A DNA stretch of 64,000 nucleotides from Vibrio sp. PID17_43 (GTDB lineage: Bacteria; Pseudomonadota; Gammaproteobacteria; Enterobacterales; Vibrionaceae). This document shows, in pieces, positions 57,324 through 64,000 of the stretch. Location of the stretch: contig NZ_LIXM01000008.1 of the NCBI RefSeq assembly GCF_002608565.1, positions 62,001 to 126,000 of the forward strand. Direction: 5' to 3'. A program made the position numbers and the translations under genes. The notes under the pieces were generated by a model, which had not been told where the DNA came from, did not search any database, and worked only from the letters and a program-made list of their open reading frames with translations. Numbering within the stretch: position 1 is the stretch's first letter; every line of letters begins with the position of its first letter.

Positions 57324-58064
57324 TTAGTGCATATATAGGCCGCCATTCACCGACAATGTTTCGCCGGTGATGTACGCGCCTGCGTCACTTACTAAAAAGC
57401 TCACTGATGCGGCAATTTCTTCCGGCGAAGCCAAACGCCCCATTGGGATCTGATTGGTGATAGACTCCAAGACTTCAGGCTTCATTTTCTCGACCATCGG
57501 TGTGCCGGTATAACCCGGTGCAATAACGTTTACCGTAACGCCGGAACGCGCACCTTCATAAGCAAGCGCCTTTGAAAAACCAATCATGCCAGCTTTCGCT
57601 GCTGAGTAGTTTACTTGTCCGAACTGTCCTTTCAGACCATTCACAGAAGAGATATTGATGATACGACCACTGCCTTTCTCGCACATTGCAGCAAATACCG
57701 GTTGAGTAACATTGAACAAACTGTTTAAGTTGGTGTTGATAACGTCGTTCCACGCTTGAGCGGTCATTTTTTTGAAGACGCCATCTCGAGTGATACCTGC
57801 GTTGTTAATGACAACATCAATCGTTCCTTCTTCCTGAAGTAACTGTACCAACTTATCAGAACATTCGATTGTGTTCGTCACGTCTAACTCAAAAAGGCGT
57901 ACTTGATCTTTATCAAACCCTTTTTCATTAAACCATTCGGAAGCCGACTCGTAGTTTCCAGTTGAGTAAGTTGCAATTATGCGAAAACCATCATTGACTA
58001 ATTGAGAAGTAATAGCAGAACCAATTCCGCCTTTTGATCCAGTGATCAAAGCCACTTTTTTCAT
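57324..58064 (-). CDS. phaB: Acetoacetyl-CoA reductase
   Basis: 246 residues, short-chain dehydrogenase. Reduces acetoacetyl-CoA to (R)-3-hydroxybutyryl-CoA with NADPH. Cofactor loop ITGSKGGIGSAI, NNAGITRDG, catalytic SSVNG and YSAAKAG (Tyr and Lys). ATG 58064 (MKKVALITGSKG) is chosen; the frame opens upstream without homology. First gene of phaBAPC. Confidence 0.95.
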   Translation of the reverse strand: MKKVALITGSKGGIGSAITSQLVNDGFRIIATYSTGNYESASEWFNEKGFDKDQVRLFELDVTNTIECSDKLVQLLQEEGTIDVVINNAGITRDGVFKKMTAQAWNDVINTNLNSLFNVTQPVFAAMCEKGSGRIINISSVNGLKGQFGQVNYSAAKAGMIGFSKALAYEGARSGVTVNVIAPGYTGTPMVEKMKPEVLESITNQIPMGRLASPEEIAASVSFLVSDAGAYITGETLSVNGGLYMH

Positions 58065-58688
58065 TGTAGACCCCATTCTTTGCAGCATTAATAATTAATC
58101 TAAGTAGGACAGAGGTAAATAATTTACCAACTAACGTGTTTTTTATTCTATCGGCAACAATTCCTTTGCAGCCCTTCGCTTTAAATTAACCAAAAAATAT
58201 TACATATCAATTAAAACTCTAATCACTTTGCATAAAATTGATGTAGATCTCATTCGCAATGAAATATTACAGAAATGTTAATTACATCCAACCCGTTGTT
58301 TCTAATTAGATTAAATTTAAAATAGCCCCCTTCAAATGCAATAATAAACCTTTAAATTCAGACGCTTATGAATAAAAAATCATTCGTTACATCAACTGGT
58401 GACTTGAGTTCTTACTATTATTTATTTGTGTAAATACTCTAACTAAATTATTTACCCATAATTTAAAACGGTCAAATAAACTATATTTATATTAAACTAC
58501 CGATAAACATCCTAGGTAATTACATTTGTAGCCTCAAACATAACAGACGCATATATCATTTGTACTATATTATATGAATACATTAAACATTTATTGCCTG
58601 CCTATATTTGGTGCATTACGCACTAATATGTAACAAATACAAATATTTATTATCGTGTTGGTCTACCGTTATGAATAACATTTACTCA
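58065..58688. other. AT-rich intergenic region upstream of phaB
   Basis: About 620 bases of very AT-rich DNA without a gene. It must hold the phaB promoter; no operator, RNA gene or repeat was recognised. Confidence 0.4.
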
Positions 58689-59326
58689 ATCAAGTAGGCG
58701 GAGGCCTCACCGCCTCCGTCCTCTCACACTACCGTACTAGCGTGGGTCGCATACGGCCGTTCCAAGGTGGGCTAACTTTTGCTAACTTAAGTTCACTATT
58801 TAGCTTCAACTCCATTGTGGCTTGTCTCTCTTCGTTAGTAACAGTTCCGTTTCAGACTTCACCGCCATTGCTAACGTAGCTGTAGGATTCCTATTCTTTA
58901 CAGAGACTCCGTAAACACTGAGAATCTGCTAACTGTTTCCTTAAACCTTGGTTCAGGCCTTCCCTACTTCGTAGGTACTATGCCCTCTGCTGACTTCTTC
59001 TCAATCTTCATCCAGCATCACTGCTAGCCTAGTCACAAGGACAAGTGATAAGATCTCCCGAGGTAAGATGCCACCCTTTCCCATCGCTCTACCTGATTTA
59101 CATAATCACACTTCTGTTCGAGACTTTGGGCGATTCTATCTGTTGCTAGGTTACCCAAGCTGATTATGCTTACTTATCTGATTTTTGTCCGCCAAAGCTA
59201 TGTTTTGCCATTTGCTTCCTTCAGATTCCACTTCACGATGGACACCCTTGCATCGGCTAACGCTACCTGCTCGACAAGATACTTAGAGGACTTTCACCTC
59301 CTAGGTTGACACCATGCTCGGTGCAC
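58689..59326 (-). mobile_element. Probable group II intron without reverse transcriptase ORF
   Basis: Read on the minus strand the 638-bp segment starts GTGCACCGAGC and has the early domain I look (GGAGGTGAAAGTCCTCT). It ends with the 3' region typical of bacterial group II introns: ACGGCCGTATGCG with its partner TAGTACGG, then GTGTGAGAGGACGGAGGCGG and a last hairpin GGAGGC/GCCTCC followed by CTACTTGAT, the domain VI layout with a bulged A. Where an intron-encoded reverse transcriptase would sit there are only short closed frames, so the protein is absent. It lies directly behind the secDF2 terminator. Structure is inferred by eye; an rRNA- or IS-derived alternative seems less likely. Confidence 0.6.
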
Positions 59327-59350
59327 AATAAACATGCTCGGTGCACAATA
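59311..59350. repeat. 20-bp tandem duplication at the intron 5' end
   Basis: CATGCTCGGTGCACAATA occurs twice in tandem (59313-59330 and 59333-59350), duplicating the first bases of the intron and its upstream flank. Confidence 0.75.
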
Positions 59351-59380
59351 AAAAAGCGCCACTCGAAACGAGTGGCGCTT
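59351..59380 (-). terminator. Terminator of the vemP-secDF2 operon
   Basis: AAGCGCCACTCG/CGAGTGGCGCTT perfect stem, followed by TTTTTT on the minus strand. Confidence 0.92.
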
Positions 59381-59409
59381 GCACTTTTTTTTACCTTAAA
59401 TACTCAACC

Positions 59410-60312
59410 TTATGGCGTAGCGTCTATCTCGACTGGTAAGTAGTGTCTTGGTTCGAGCTTCAACCATTCTGGCAAAACCGTACCAATAGAGATAGATGAC
59501 CATGTTCCAGACAGTACACCAATAAACATTGCCGTAGAGAAACCAGCCAAAGCTGATCCTCCCATAATCCATAGTGCACCAACAGTGATCAACGTAGTAC
59601 CCGATGTCACCATGGTACGAGAGAACGTCGCCAAAACAGCTTCATCGTTAATCTGCTCAATTTTCCAATTTTGCTTCGCAACCAGCAATTCACGGATTCG
59701 GTCGGCGATGATGATGGAATCGTTCAGTGAGTAACCGAGAATCGCCAGAATCGCGGCAAACACCGTAAGGTTAAATTCCATTTGAGTGATAGCGAAAAAG
59801 CCCAACACTAAAATCACATCGTGCGCTAATGCGAACAGTGAACCACTCGCTAGTCGCCATTCGAACCGGAAACATAAGTAACCAAGAATGGTCAGGACTG
59901 ACACCAACAATGCTAAACCGCCTTGTTCAAACAAATCTTGGCCTACTTGTGCACCAACAATACTGTTACTTACCACTTCCACTTGGTGTGAGATCGGCTT
60001 AAGTGTCTCTGCCACGCTTGGTAACGTTTGCCCCTCTGCCGGGACTGAGTAACGAATCACCCAGCGACCATCTTCACCCGAGCGGGTTACCGATGCCGAT
60101 TCCCCCAACTTAGGCTGCAATGCTTCGAGCAGGTCAGGATTGGTTAATTGTTTATCGACTTTCACTTCGGTAACCATACCACCAGTGAAATCTAGACCTA
60201 AATGTAGCCCTTTCATCCAAAGAGCAAGTAAAGAAACGATCGTCAGAGCGACTGAAATGACCGTAGTGAAATAACGAAGTTTACGAATATTTTGTTTTAG
60301 CATTTCAACCAT
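59410..60312 (-). CDS. secF: Protein translocase subunit SecF (second copy, SecF2)
   Basis: 300 residues. With SecD it uses the ion gradient to pull exported proteins out of SecYEG on the periplasmic side. First helix about 14-33, periplasmic domain with LGLDFTGGMVTEVKV, five C-terminal helices including RFEWRLASGSLFALAHDVIL and IIADRIRELL. ATG 60312 has GAGGG upstream, just after the secD stop. It ends at the operon terminator. Confidence 0.93.
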   Translation of the reverse strand: MVEMLKQNIRKLRYFTTVISVALTIVSLLALWMKGLHLGLDFTGGMVTEVKVDKQLTNPDLLEALQPKLGESASVTRSGEDGRWVIRYSVPAEGQTLPSVAETLKPISHQVEVVSNSIVGAQVGQDLFEQGGLALLVSVLTILGYLCFRFEWRLASGSLFALAHDVILVLGFFAITQMEFNLTVFAAILAILGYSLNDSIIIADRIRELLVAKQNWKIEQINDEAVLATFSRTMVTSGTTLITVGALWIMGGSALAGFSTAMFIGVLSGTWSSISIGTVLPEWLKLEPRHYLPVEIDATP

Positions 60313-60314
60313 GA

Positions 60315-62153
60315 TTAAACCCTCACATCACGACGGCCGTCACGGCCCCAAGCTAGATTGATCATTGCACGAGAAGCGAATACGCCAGTAAACATACTGG
60401 TCATCAGCCCCAAACCTAGCGTTAATGCAAAGCCTTGGATTGGACCATTACCGATGGCGTACAAAATCACTGCAGTGATCATGGTTGTGATGTTGGCATC
60501 TAGGATGGTTACAAATGCACTATCAAAACCTAAGTCAATCGCCTGAGCGAAACTTCGGCCTTCTCGCATCTTGTCTTTAATACGTTCAAATATGATTACG
60601 TTGGTATCTACCGCCATACCCACCGTTAGCACCAAGCCAGCGATACCAGGAAGTGTCAAAACAGCACCAGGAAGTAGCGCGATTAGACCAAGCAAACAAA
60701 GCATATTTGCACACAGTGCAACGTTTGCAACCCAGCCCAAACGGCGGTACCAAAGCGCCATGAATGTAAGTGTTAGGCCCATACCTAACGCCAACGCTGC
60801 AAAACCATTTTGAATATTTTCGGTCCCTAGAGAAGCCCCGATAGTACGTTCTTCAACGATAGTAACTGGCGCAGTCAATGAACCTGCACGAAGCAACAAT
60901 GCAAGTTGCTGTGCTTCATCCATACTACCCGCTCCGGTGATACGGAATTGGCTACCTAGTTGAGATTGAATCGTTGCAACACTGATCACGCGCTCACTAC
61001 GTTCAGTCATACCGCGGTCATTGGTTTTGTACTCACGATATACTGTCGCCATAAGCTTACCAATATGCGTTGCAGAGAAGTCACTCATCTTTTTGCCACC
61101 CGCGTGGTCTAGAGAGATGTTCACTTCTGACATGCCCATTTGGTCGATACCAGCACGCGCATCAACAATGTGCTCACCCGTCAGTAATGGACGCTTGGCC
61201 AGTATCACGGTTCGGTCATCATTATCTTGCAACACTAAGTCTTGGTTACTGCGAGCTTGACTCGCATCTTTTACTTCGTAAAACGCTAAACTTGCGGTTG
61301 CACCAATAACATTTTTCGCTTGCGCAGGATCTTGAACGCCAGGAAGCTCAATACGTATACTATCTTTACCTTGGCGCTGAACCATGGCTTCCGTAATGCC
61401 TAGCTCTTCAATACGATCACGCATGATCTTCACGTTTTGTTGCAAGGTCGTGGTTTCAAATTCTTGAATACTCTGCTCACTAGGTTGAAGGTCAAAACCG
61501 CGATCTGAGCTCGTCATTTGCCAACCTAGGTAATTTTGACGAATGAATTGGCTAGCCGCTTTCAAAGCATCATCATTATCGCTGTTAACCGCAATATGGT
61601 TGCCAGACTCAGCACGTACCTGCACACCACGGATACGCTGTTCACGTAGGTTCGCTTTGATCTCATCGATCAACGCATCACGTTGCTCTTCAAAGGCCTT
61701 ATTTACATCAACATTAAGTAAAAATTGGACGCCACCGCGAAGATCTAGACCGAGTTTGATTGGACTAAAGCCCATTTCGTTTAGCCAATCTGGTGCGACC
61801 GATACGTATGAAAATGTAATGCTGTCACCCTTGTCTAATTCTTCATTGAGCAGAGCACGTGCTTTACTTTGTGCATCTTCCCCATCAAAAACCATGGTTG
61901 TTTTCCCGTCTTTCTCAATGATCTTAGACACGGGAATGTTGTGCTTTTTTAGAAGTTGATCGAGTTGAACGACCGACATCGCACTGTTGTTTCGGTCCGC
62001 AAACGTCACCTGAATCGATGGTTGCTCACCAAACCAAGTGGGGATTGCACTTAGCGTTAAAATAATGATGGTCGTAACAAGGACGACGTATTTCCATGCT
62101 GAGTAATGATTCAGCACTTTTGTTGTCTTTTGTGGTTTTGGTGTTTTCTTCAT
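60315..62153 (-). CDS. secD: Protein translocase subunit SecD (second copy, SecD2)
   Basis: 612 residues. Helix 1 (about 19-38), large periplasmic P1 domain with LGLDLRGGVQFLLNVD and RIEELGITEAMVQRQGKDSI, then five C-terminal helices with GLVLTVGMAVDTNVIIFERI, the region of ion-coupling acidic residues. In V. alginolyticus this second SecDF set is proton-driven and induced when the sodium-driven SecDF1 is limiting; the present gene sits behind a VemP gene exactly as described there. Its Shine-Dalgarno lies against a stem-loop. Confidence 0.94.
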   Translation of the reverse strand: MKKTPKPQKTTKVLNHYSAWKYVVLVTTIIILTLSAIPTWFGEQPSIQVTFADRNNSAMSVVQLDQLLKKHNIPVSKIIEKDGKTTMVFDGEDAQSKARALLNEELDKGDSITFSYVSVAPDWLNEMGFSPIKLGLDLRGGVQFLLNVDVNKAFEEQRDALIDEIKANLREQRIRGVQVRAESGNHIAVNSDNDDALKAASQFIRQNYLGWQMTSSDRGFDLQPSEQSIQEFETTTLQQNVKIMRDRIEELGITEAMVQRQGKDSIRIELPGVQDPAQAKNVIGATASLAFYEVKDASQARSNQDLVLQDNDDRTVILAKRPLLTGEHIVDARAGIDQMGMSEVNISLDHAGGKKMSDFSATHIGKLMATVYREYKTNDRGMTERSERVISVATIQSQLGSQFRITGAGSMDEAQQLALLLRAGSLTAPVTIVEERTIGASLGTENIQNGFAALALGMGLTLTFMALWYRRLGWVANVALCANMLCLLGLIALLPGAVLTLPGIAGLVLTVGMAVDTNVIIFERIKDKMREGRSFAQAIDLGFDSAFVTILDANITTMITAVILYAIGNGPIQGFALTLGLGLMTSMFTGVFASRAMINLAWGRDGRRDVRV

Positions 62154-62319
62154 GTAAACATCATCCCTTCGCTGCTCAGCGAAGACTCAATTAGTTAAAT
62201 TCAAGACACGACAACACACCCACCTGAACACATTCAGGTACGGAATACCCAGGGCAGTCAAGGCCCTGCAAAAAAGATTGTCATGTTAAGAACGCACGAA
62301 GCGTGCAGATTGATGGCGT
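62154..62319 (-). promoter_or_regulatory. vemP-secD2 intercistronic control region
   Basis: Minus-strand RNA has several hairpins here: CTTCGCTG/CAGCGAAG (62166-62183), whose right arm contains the AAG of the secD2 Shine-Dalgarno AAGGGA, plus small stems AGGGC...GCCCT and CACGC...GCGTG further upstream. A ribosome arrested at the end of vemP would change this folding and expose the secD2 start; that is the known logic of the V. alginolyticus locus. Confidence 0.6.
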
Positions 62320-62799
62320 TTAAATGGAAAACTGGCTATTGAGAGCGACGTACATTGCATTGGTTTCTTTCCAACCCGCAATGCGATGGTCATTAACGAA
62401 ATGATGAAAAATTGACTGGTTTTGACGCCAGCTGATGTCCATTAAGCGATAAGAATAACCGGCATCAGCATAGAAAGGAGCTGTAAAATCGGTGACCGAA
62501 TCAACATGTTCGTCATCGATGTTCTCACGCAGATGCGATATCCAGCGTTGAGAGTTAAATATGGCAAGTGAGTCTTGGCTTGCGTGTCCTTCAGAAACAG
62601 GTGACGGTACGGTTTCTTCCGTCAGTTCAGAAAAATCGATGGAAGGACTGGAAGTAGAGTCACTCGTCGTGAAGGACTGTAATTTTGATAAGTGAAGTAC
62701 GTGAGTTTTCTGTTCTTTTTGCACAGCAGAGGCTTGCACTGGCAACAAAGCCATTGCAAGTAGCAGCAAAAACAGTTTTCTAACGTCAAACCAAGACAT
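62320..62799 (-). CDS. vemP: VemP, secretion-monitoring arrest peptide
   Basis: 159 residues from ATG 62799, exactly the length of VemP. The signal peptide is about residues 1-24 (FLLLLAMALLPVQASA). The C-terminal arrest sequence starts at His138 and runs HRIAGWKETNAMYVALN to Gln156, three residues from the end, the site where VemP stalls the ribosome. When Sec export or the Na+-dependent SecDF1 is weak, the nascent chain stays arrested and secD2-secF2 translation rises; export pulling releases it. First gene of the vemP-secDF2 operon. The frame opens upstream at 62820, but only the internal start gives the signal peptide and the published numbering. Confidence 0.95.
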   Translation of the reverse strand: MSWFDVRKLFLLLLAMALLPVQASAVQKEQKTHVLHLSKLQSFTTSDSTSSPSIDFSELTEETVPSPVSEGHASQDSLAIFNSQRWISHLRENIDDEHVDSVTDFTAPFYADAGYSYRLMDISWRQNQSIFHHFVNDHRIAGWKETNAMYVALNSQFSI

Positions 62800-62961
62800 G
62801 GGCTCTCGCTTAAAACACAACGAGCCAAATTGTTTGACTCAGCCCTTTGATAGTATTCCCATTGGTTATTATCCACAACTAAAAAGTTCTAAATCTCTAT
62901 AGCTGTCTTCGTTCCGGCCAGATCTGATACTTCAGCCCCGCAACATGAAAGAGCCTCGTAT

Positions 62962-63633
62962 TCATCGAGAGAATATTTTGCCTGTATCCACATCTAGGTA
63001 AATTTTGTTCTCTTGTTCAAGGCCGCCACAGTAAATAAAATAAATGTTACCCTGCTTGTAAGTCACCGAACGCACCCAGCCACCCAACTCTTCAAAATCA
63101 CTTGGGACGCAAGCCTGATCATCCAACAGTTGCTGAGTTTTGTTGCGAAACACATCTAAATGCGCTTTCAAATCGTCAGTTTTTTGCAAGTAAGCATCCA
63201 AAATCTCTAACCGCTCTTGCTCTTTAATGGCAGGTTCTGAATCTGATAACCCCTTGGAATCTACCCACTCCGCAGTCTCTTCTCCCCCTTCTTCATACAG
63301 GATATAATCTGACAGACGGAACCAGCCATTTGCTTTTTCTAACACTGCGACTTTTTCCCCTTTGTACAGGGAGTCAATGACGAGCGCTTGAAGATTTGGT
63401 TGGTTATAGACATTGACTCGACGCTCAGTCACATAATATTCCGTAACTTCTGAGACTCGGGACTCTAAATCCATGATAGGTTGTACTTTGTCGTTCATTT
63501 TCGGTGACGTAACAGAAGGTTCTTCCACATTTTGCGTTGTTTGTTGCTCTTCTTTCATAAAGACGAAATAGCACCCGGCACCAATACCGCCCAACAAAAA
63601 CAAAATAGCGAATACGATCAGCACCTTTTTCAT
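62962..63633 (-). CDS. SH3-domain membrane-anchored protein
   Basis: 223 residues. N-terminal membrane helix (about 4-25, VFAILFLLGGIGAGCYFVFM) followed by a linker and a bacterial SH3 domain (about 65-130: VNVYNQPNLQALVIDSLYKG, EKVAVLEKANGWFRLSDYIL, AEWVDSKGL). A coiled region then leads to a C-terminal beta-rich end. Bacterial SH3 domains often bind cell-wall peptides. ATG 63633 after AAGGATC is chosen. Divergent from the last, cut gene. Confidence 0.8.
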   Translation of the reverse strand: MKKVLIVFAILFLLGGIGAGCYFVFMKEEQQTTQNVEEPSVTSPKMNDKVQPIMDLESRVSEVTEYYVTERRVNVYNQPNLQALVIDSLYKGEKVAVLEKANGWFRLSDYILYEEGGEETAEWVDSKGLSDSEPAIKEQERLEILDAYLQKTDDLKAHLDVFRNKTQQLLDDQACVPSDFEELGGWVRSVTYKQGNIYFIYCGGLEQENKIYLDVDTGKIFSR

Positions 63634-63722
63634 GTTCTTTTGATCCTTATGCAATTGAACTAACACTATTTTTGTCGTAAACAGCTATACTCATGCAAAA
63701 CGAATGGACTGCTACGAAACCT

Positions 63723-64000
63723 ATGATGATTGAGCCAAAATGGATATTAATAATACTGTTGCTTCCACTCTCGGTGCATGCAGCAGTTCAGTGTGACCAC
63801 AATTCATGGAATGACAATCTTACCCAATTCAACCAGTTAGAGTCCAACTACAATCAATACGTTACGATTTACAATACGCTGTTAAATGAGCACAAGCAAC
63901 GTAAGCTGTTATCCCAGACCTTTTCCCTCGAAGAACTCACCCTACTCTGGCAGTCCAAAGCCAATCAAAACATTTTCCGCGGCCAGTTGCAGGCTTCCAT
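63723..64000 (+). CDS. Secreted helical protein, cut by window edge
   Basis: The first 92 codons are visible. Signal peptide about residues 1-20 (MMIEPKWILIILLLPLSVHA, then AVQC). The mature part is polar and helical (LTQFNQLESNYNQYVTIYNT, LLNEHKQRKLLSQTFSLEEL). No family can be named from the fragment. An in-frame ATG at 63693 is possible, but has no better RBS. The rest lies beyond the right edge. Confidence 0.6.
   Translation, partial: MMIEPKWILIILLLPLSVHAAVQCDHNSWNDNLTQFNQLESNYNQYVTIYNTLLNEHKQRKLLSQTFSLEELTLLWQSKANQNIFRGQLQAS

Noticed and set aside
58689..59326. rRNA or tRNA fragment
   Set aside because: The structured, gene-free segment has no rRNA or tRNA signature; the 3' hairpins fit a group II intron better.
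1..64000. CRISPR array or prophage
   Set aside because: No regularly spaced repeats and no phage structural or integrase genes were seen anywhere in the window.

Overview
The window looks like a stretch of the second chromosome of a marine Vibrio of the Harveyi/Alginolyticus group. The main reasons are the VemP-SecD2-SecF2 locus, the narQP/napFDABC arrangement, the phaBAPC operon, and the many small Vibrio-type intergenic repeats. GC is moderate, and most genes are intact, densely packed housekeeping or accessory metabolism genes.

Layout. 1-1 kb: a frameshifted TRAP transporter binding protein running off the left edge, with two GntR-type (LacI-family) operators in its promoter. 1-10 kb: a degraded, AT-rich region holding small hypotheticals, a cold-shock gene, pieces of genes (alpha/beta hydrolase tail, three DUF3820 fragments, HsdM tail, DUF3313 lipoprotein with frameshifts), a truncated ISAs1-family transposase, inverted-repeat elements, a duplicated 94-bp terminator segment and a low-GC membrane protein of unknown function. 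Two intact genes stand here: an alpha/beta hydrolase and a START-domain protein. 10-24 kb: metabolic genes, including phhAB facing acetoacetyl-CoA synthetase, a methyltransferase, LysR and CDF proteins, yddG, elbB, an iron alcohol dehydrogenase, a PQQ-type sugar dehydrogenase, an LD-carboxypeptidase and a HAD phosphatase.

24-29 kb: a five-gene operon resembling a private Lol pathway: LolA-like protein, two FtsX/LolE-type permeases, LolD-type ATPase and an outer-membrane beta barrel. 29-38 kb: a ThrE/YjjP-type exporter, arfA (with its terminator hairpin inside the coding region), a cold-shock gene, yaeQ and a partner, glutaredoxin, OmpA-like lipoprotein, a DsbA-like lipoprotein with an FKBP, YqaB-like phosphatase, arfB and a chemoreceptor. 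38-46 kb: an RND efflux pair, dCMP deaminase, peptidase T and a DUF6279 lipoprotein.

46-54 kb: nitrate respiration. NarQ/NarP is divergent from napFDABC plus a 44-aa Nap-associated membrane peptide; FNR-like and NarP-like sites lie between them. 54-58 kb: polyhydroxybutyrate operon phaB-phaA-phaP-phaC with a terminator-like hairpin between phasin and synthase. 58.7-59.3 kb: a sequence resembling an ORF-less group II intron immediately downstream of the secDF2 terminator. 59.4-62.8 kb: vemP-secD2-secF2, the arrest-peptide-controlled second SecDF set known from V. alginolyticus. 63-64 kb: an SH3-domain membrane protein and the start of a secreted protein cut by the right edge.

No rRNA, tRNA or CRISPR array was recognised. 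The most interesting items are the VemP arrest system, the probable ORF-less intron, the Lol-like cassette and the arfA non-stop hairpin. Only the Lol-like cassette has no characterised counterpart that I know of.
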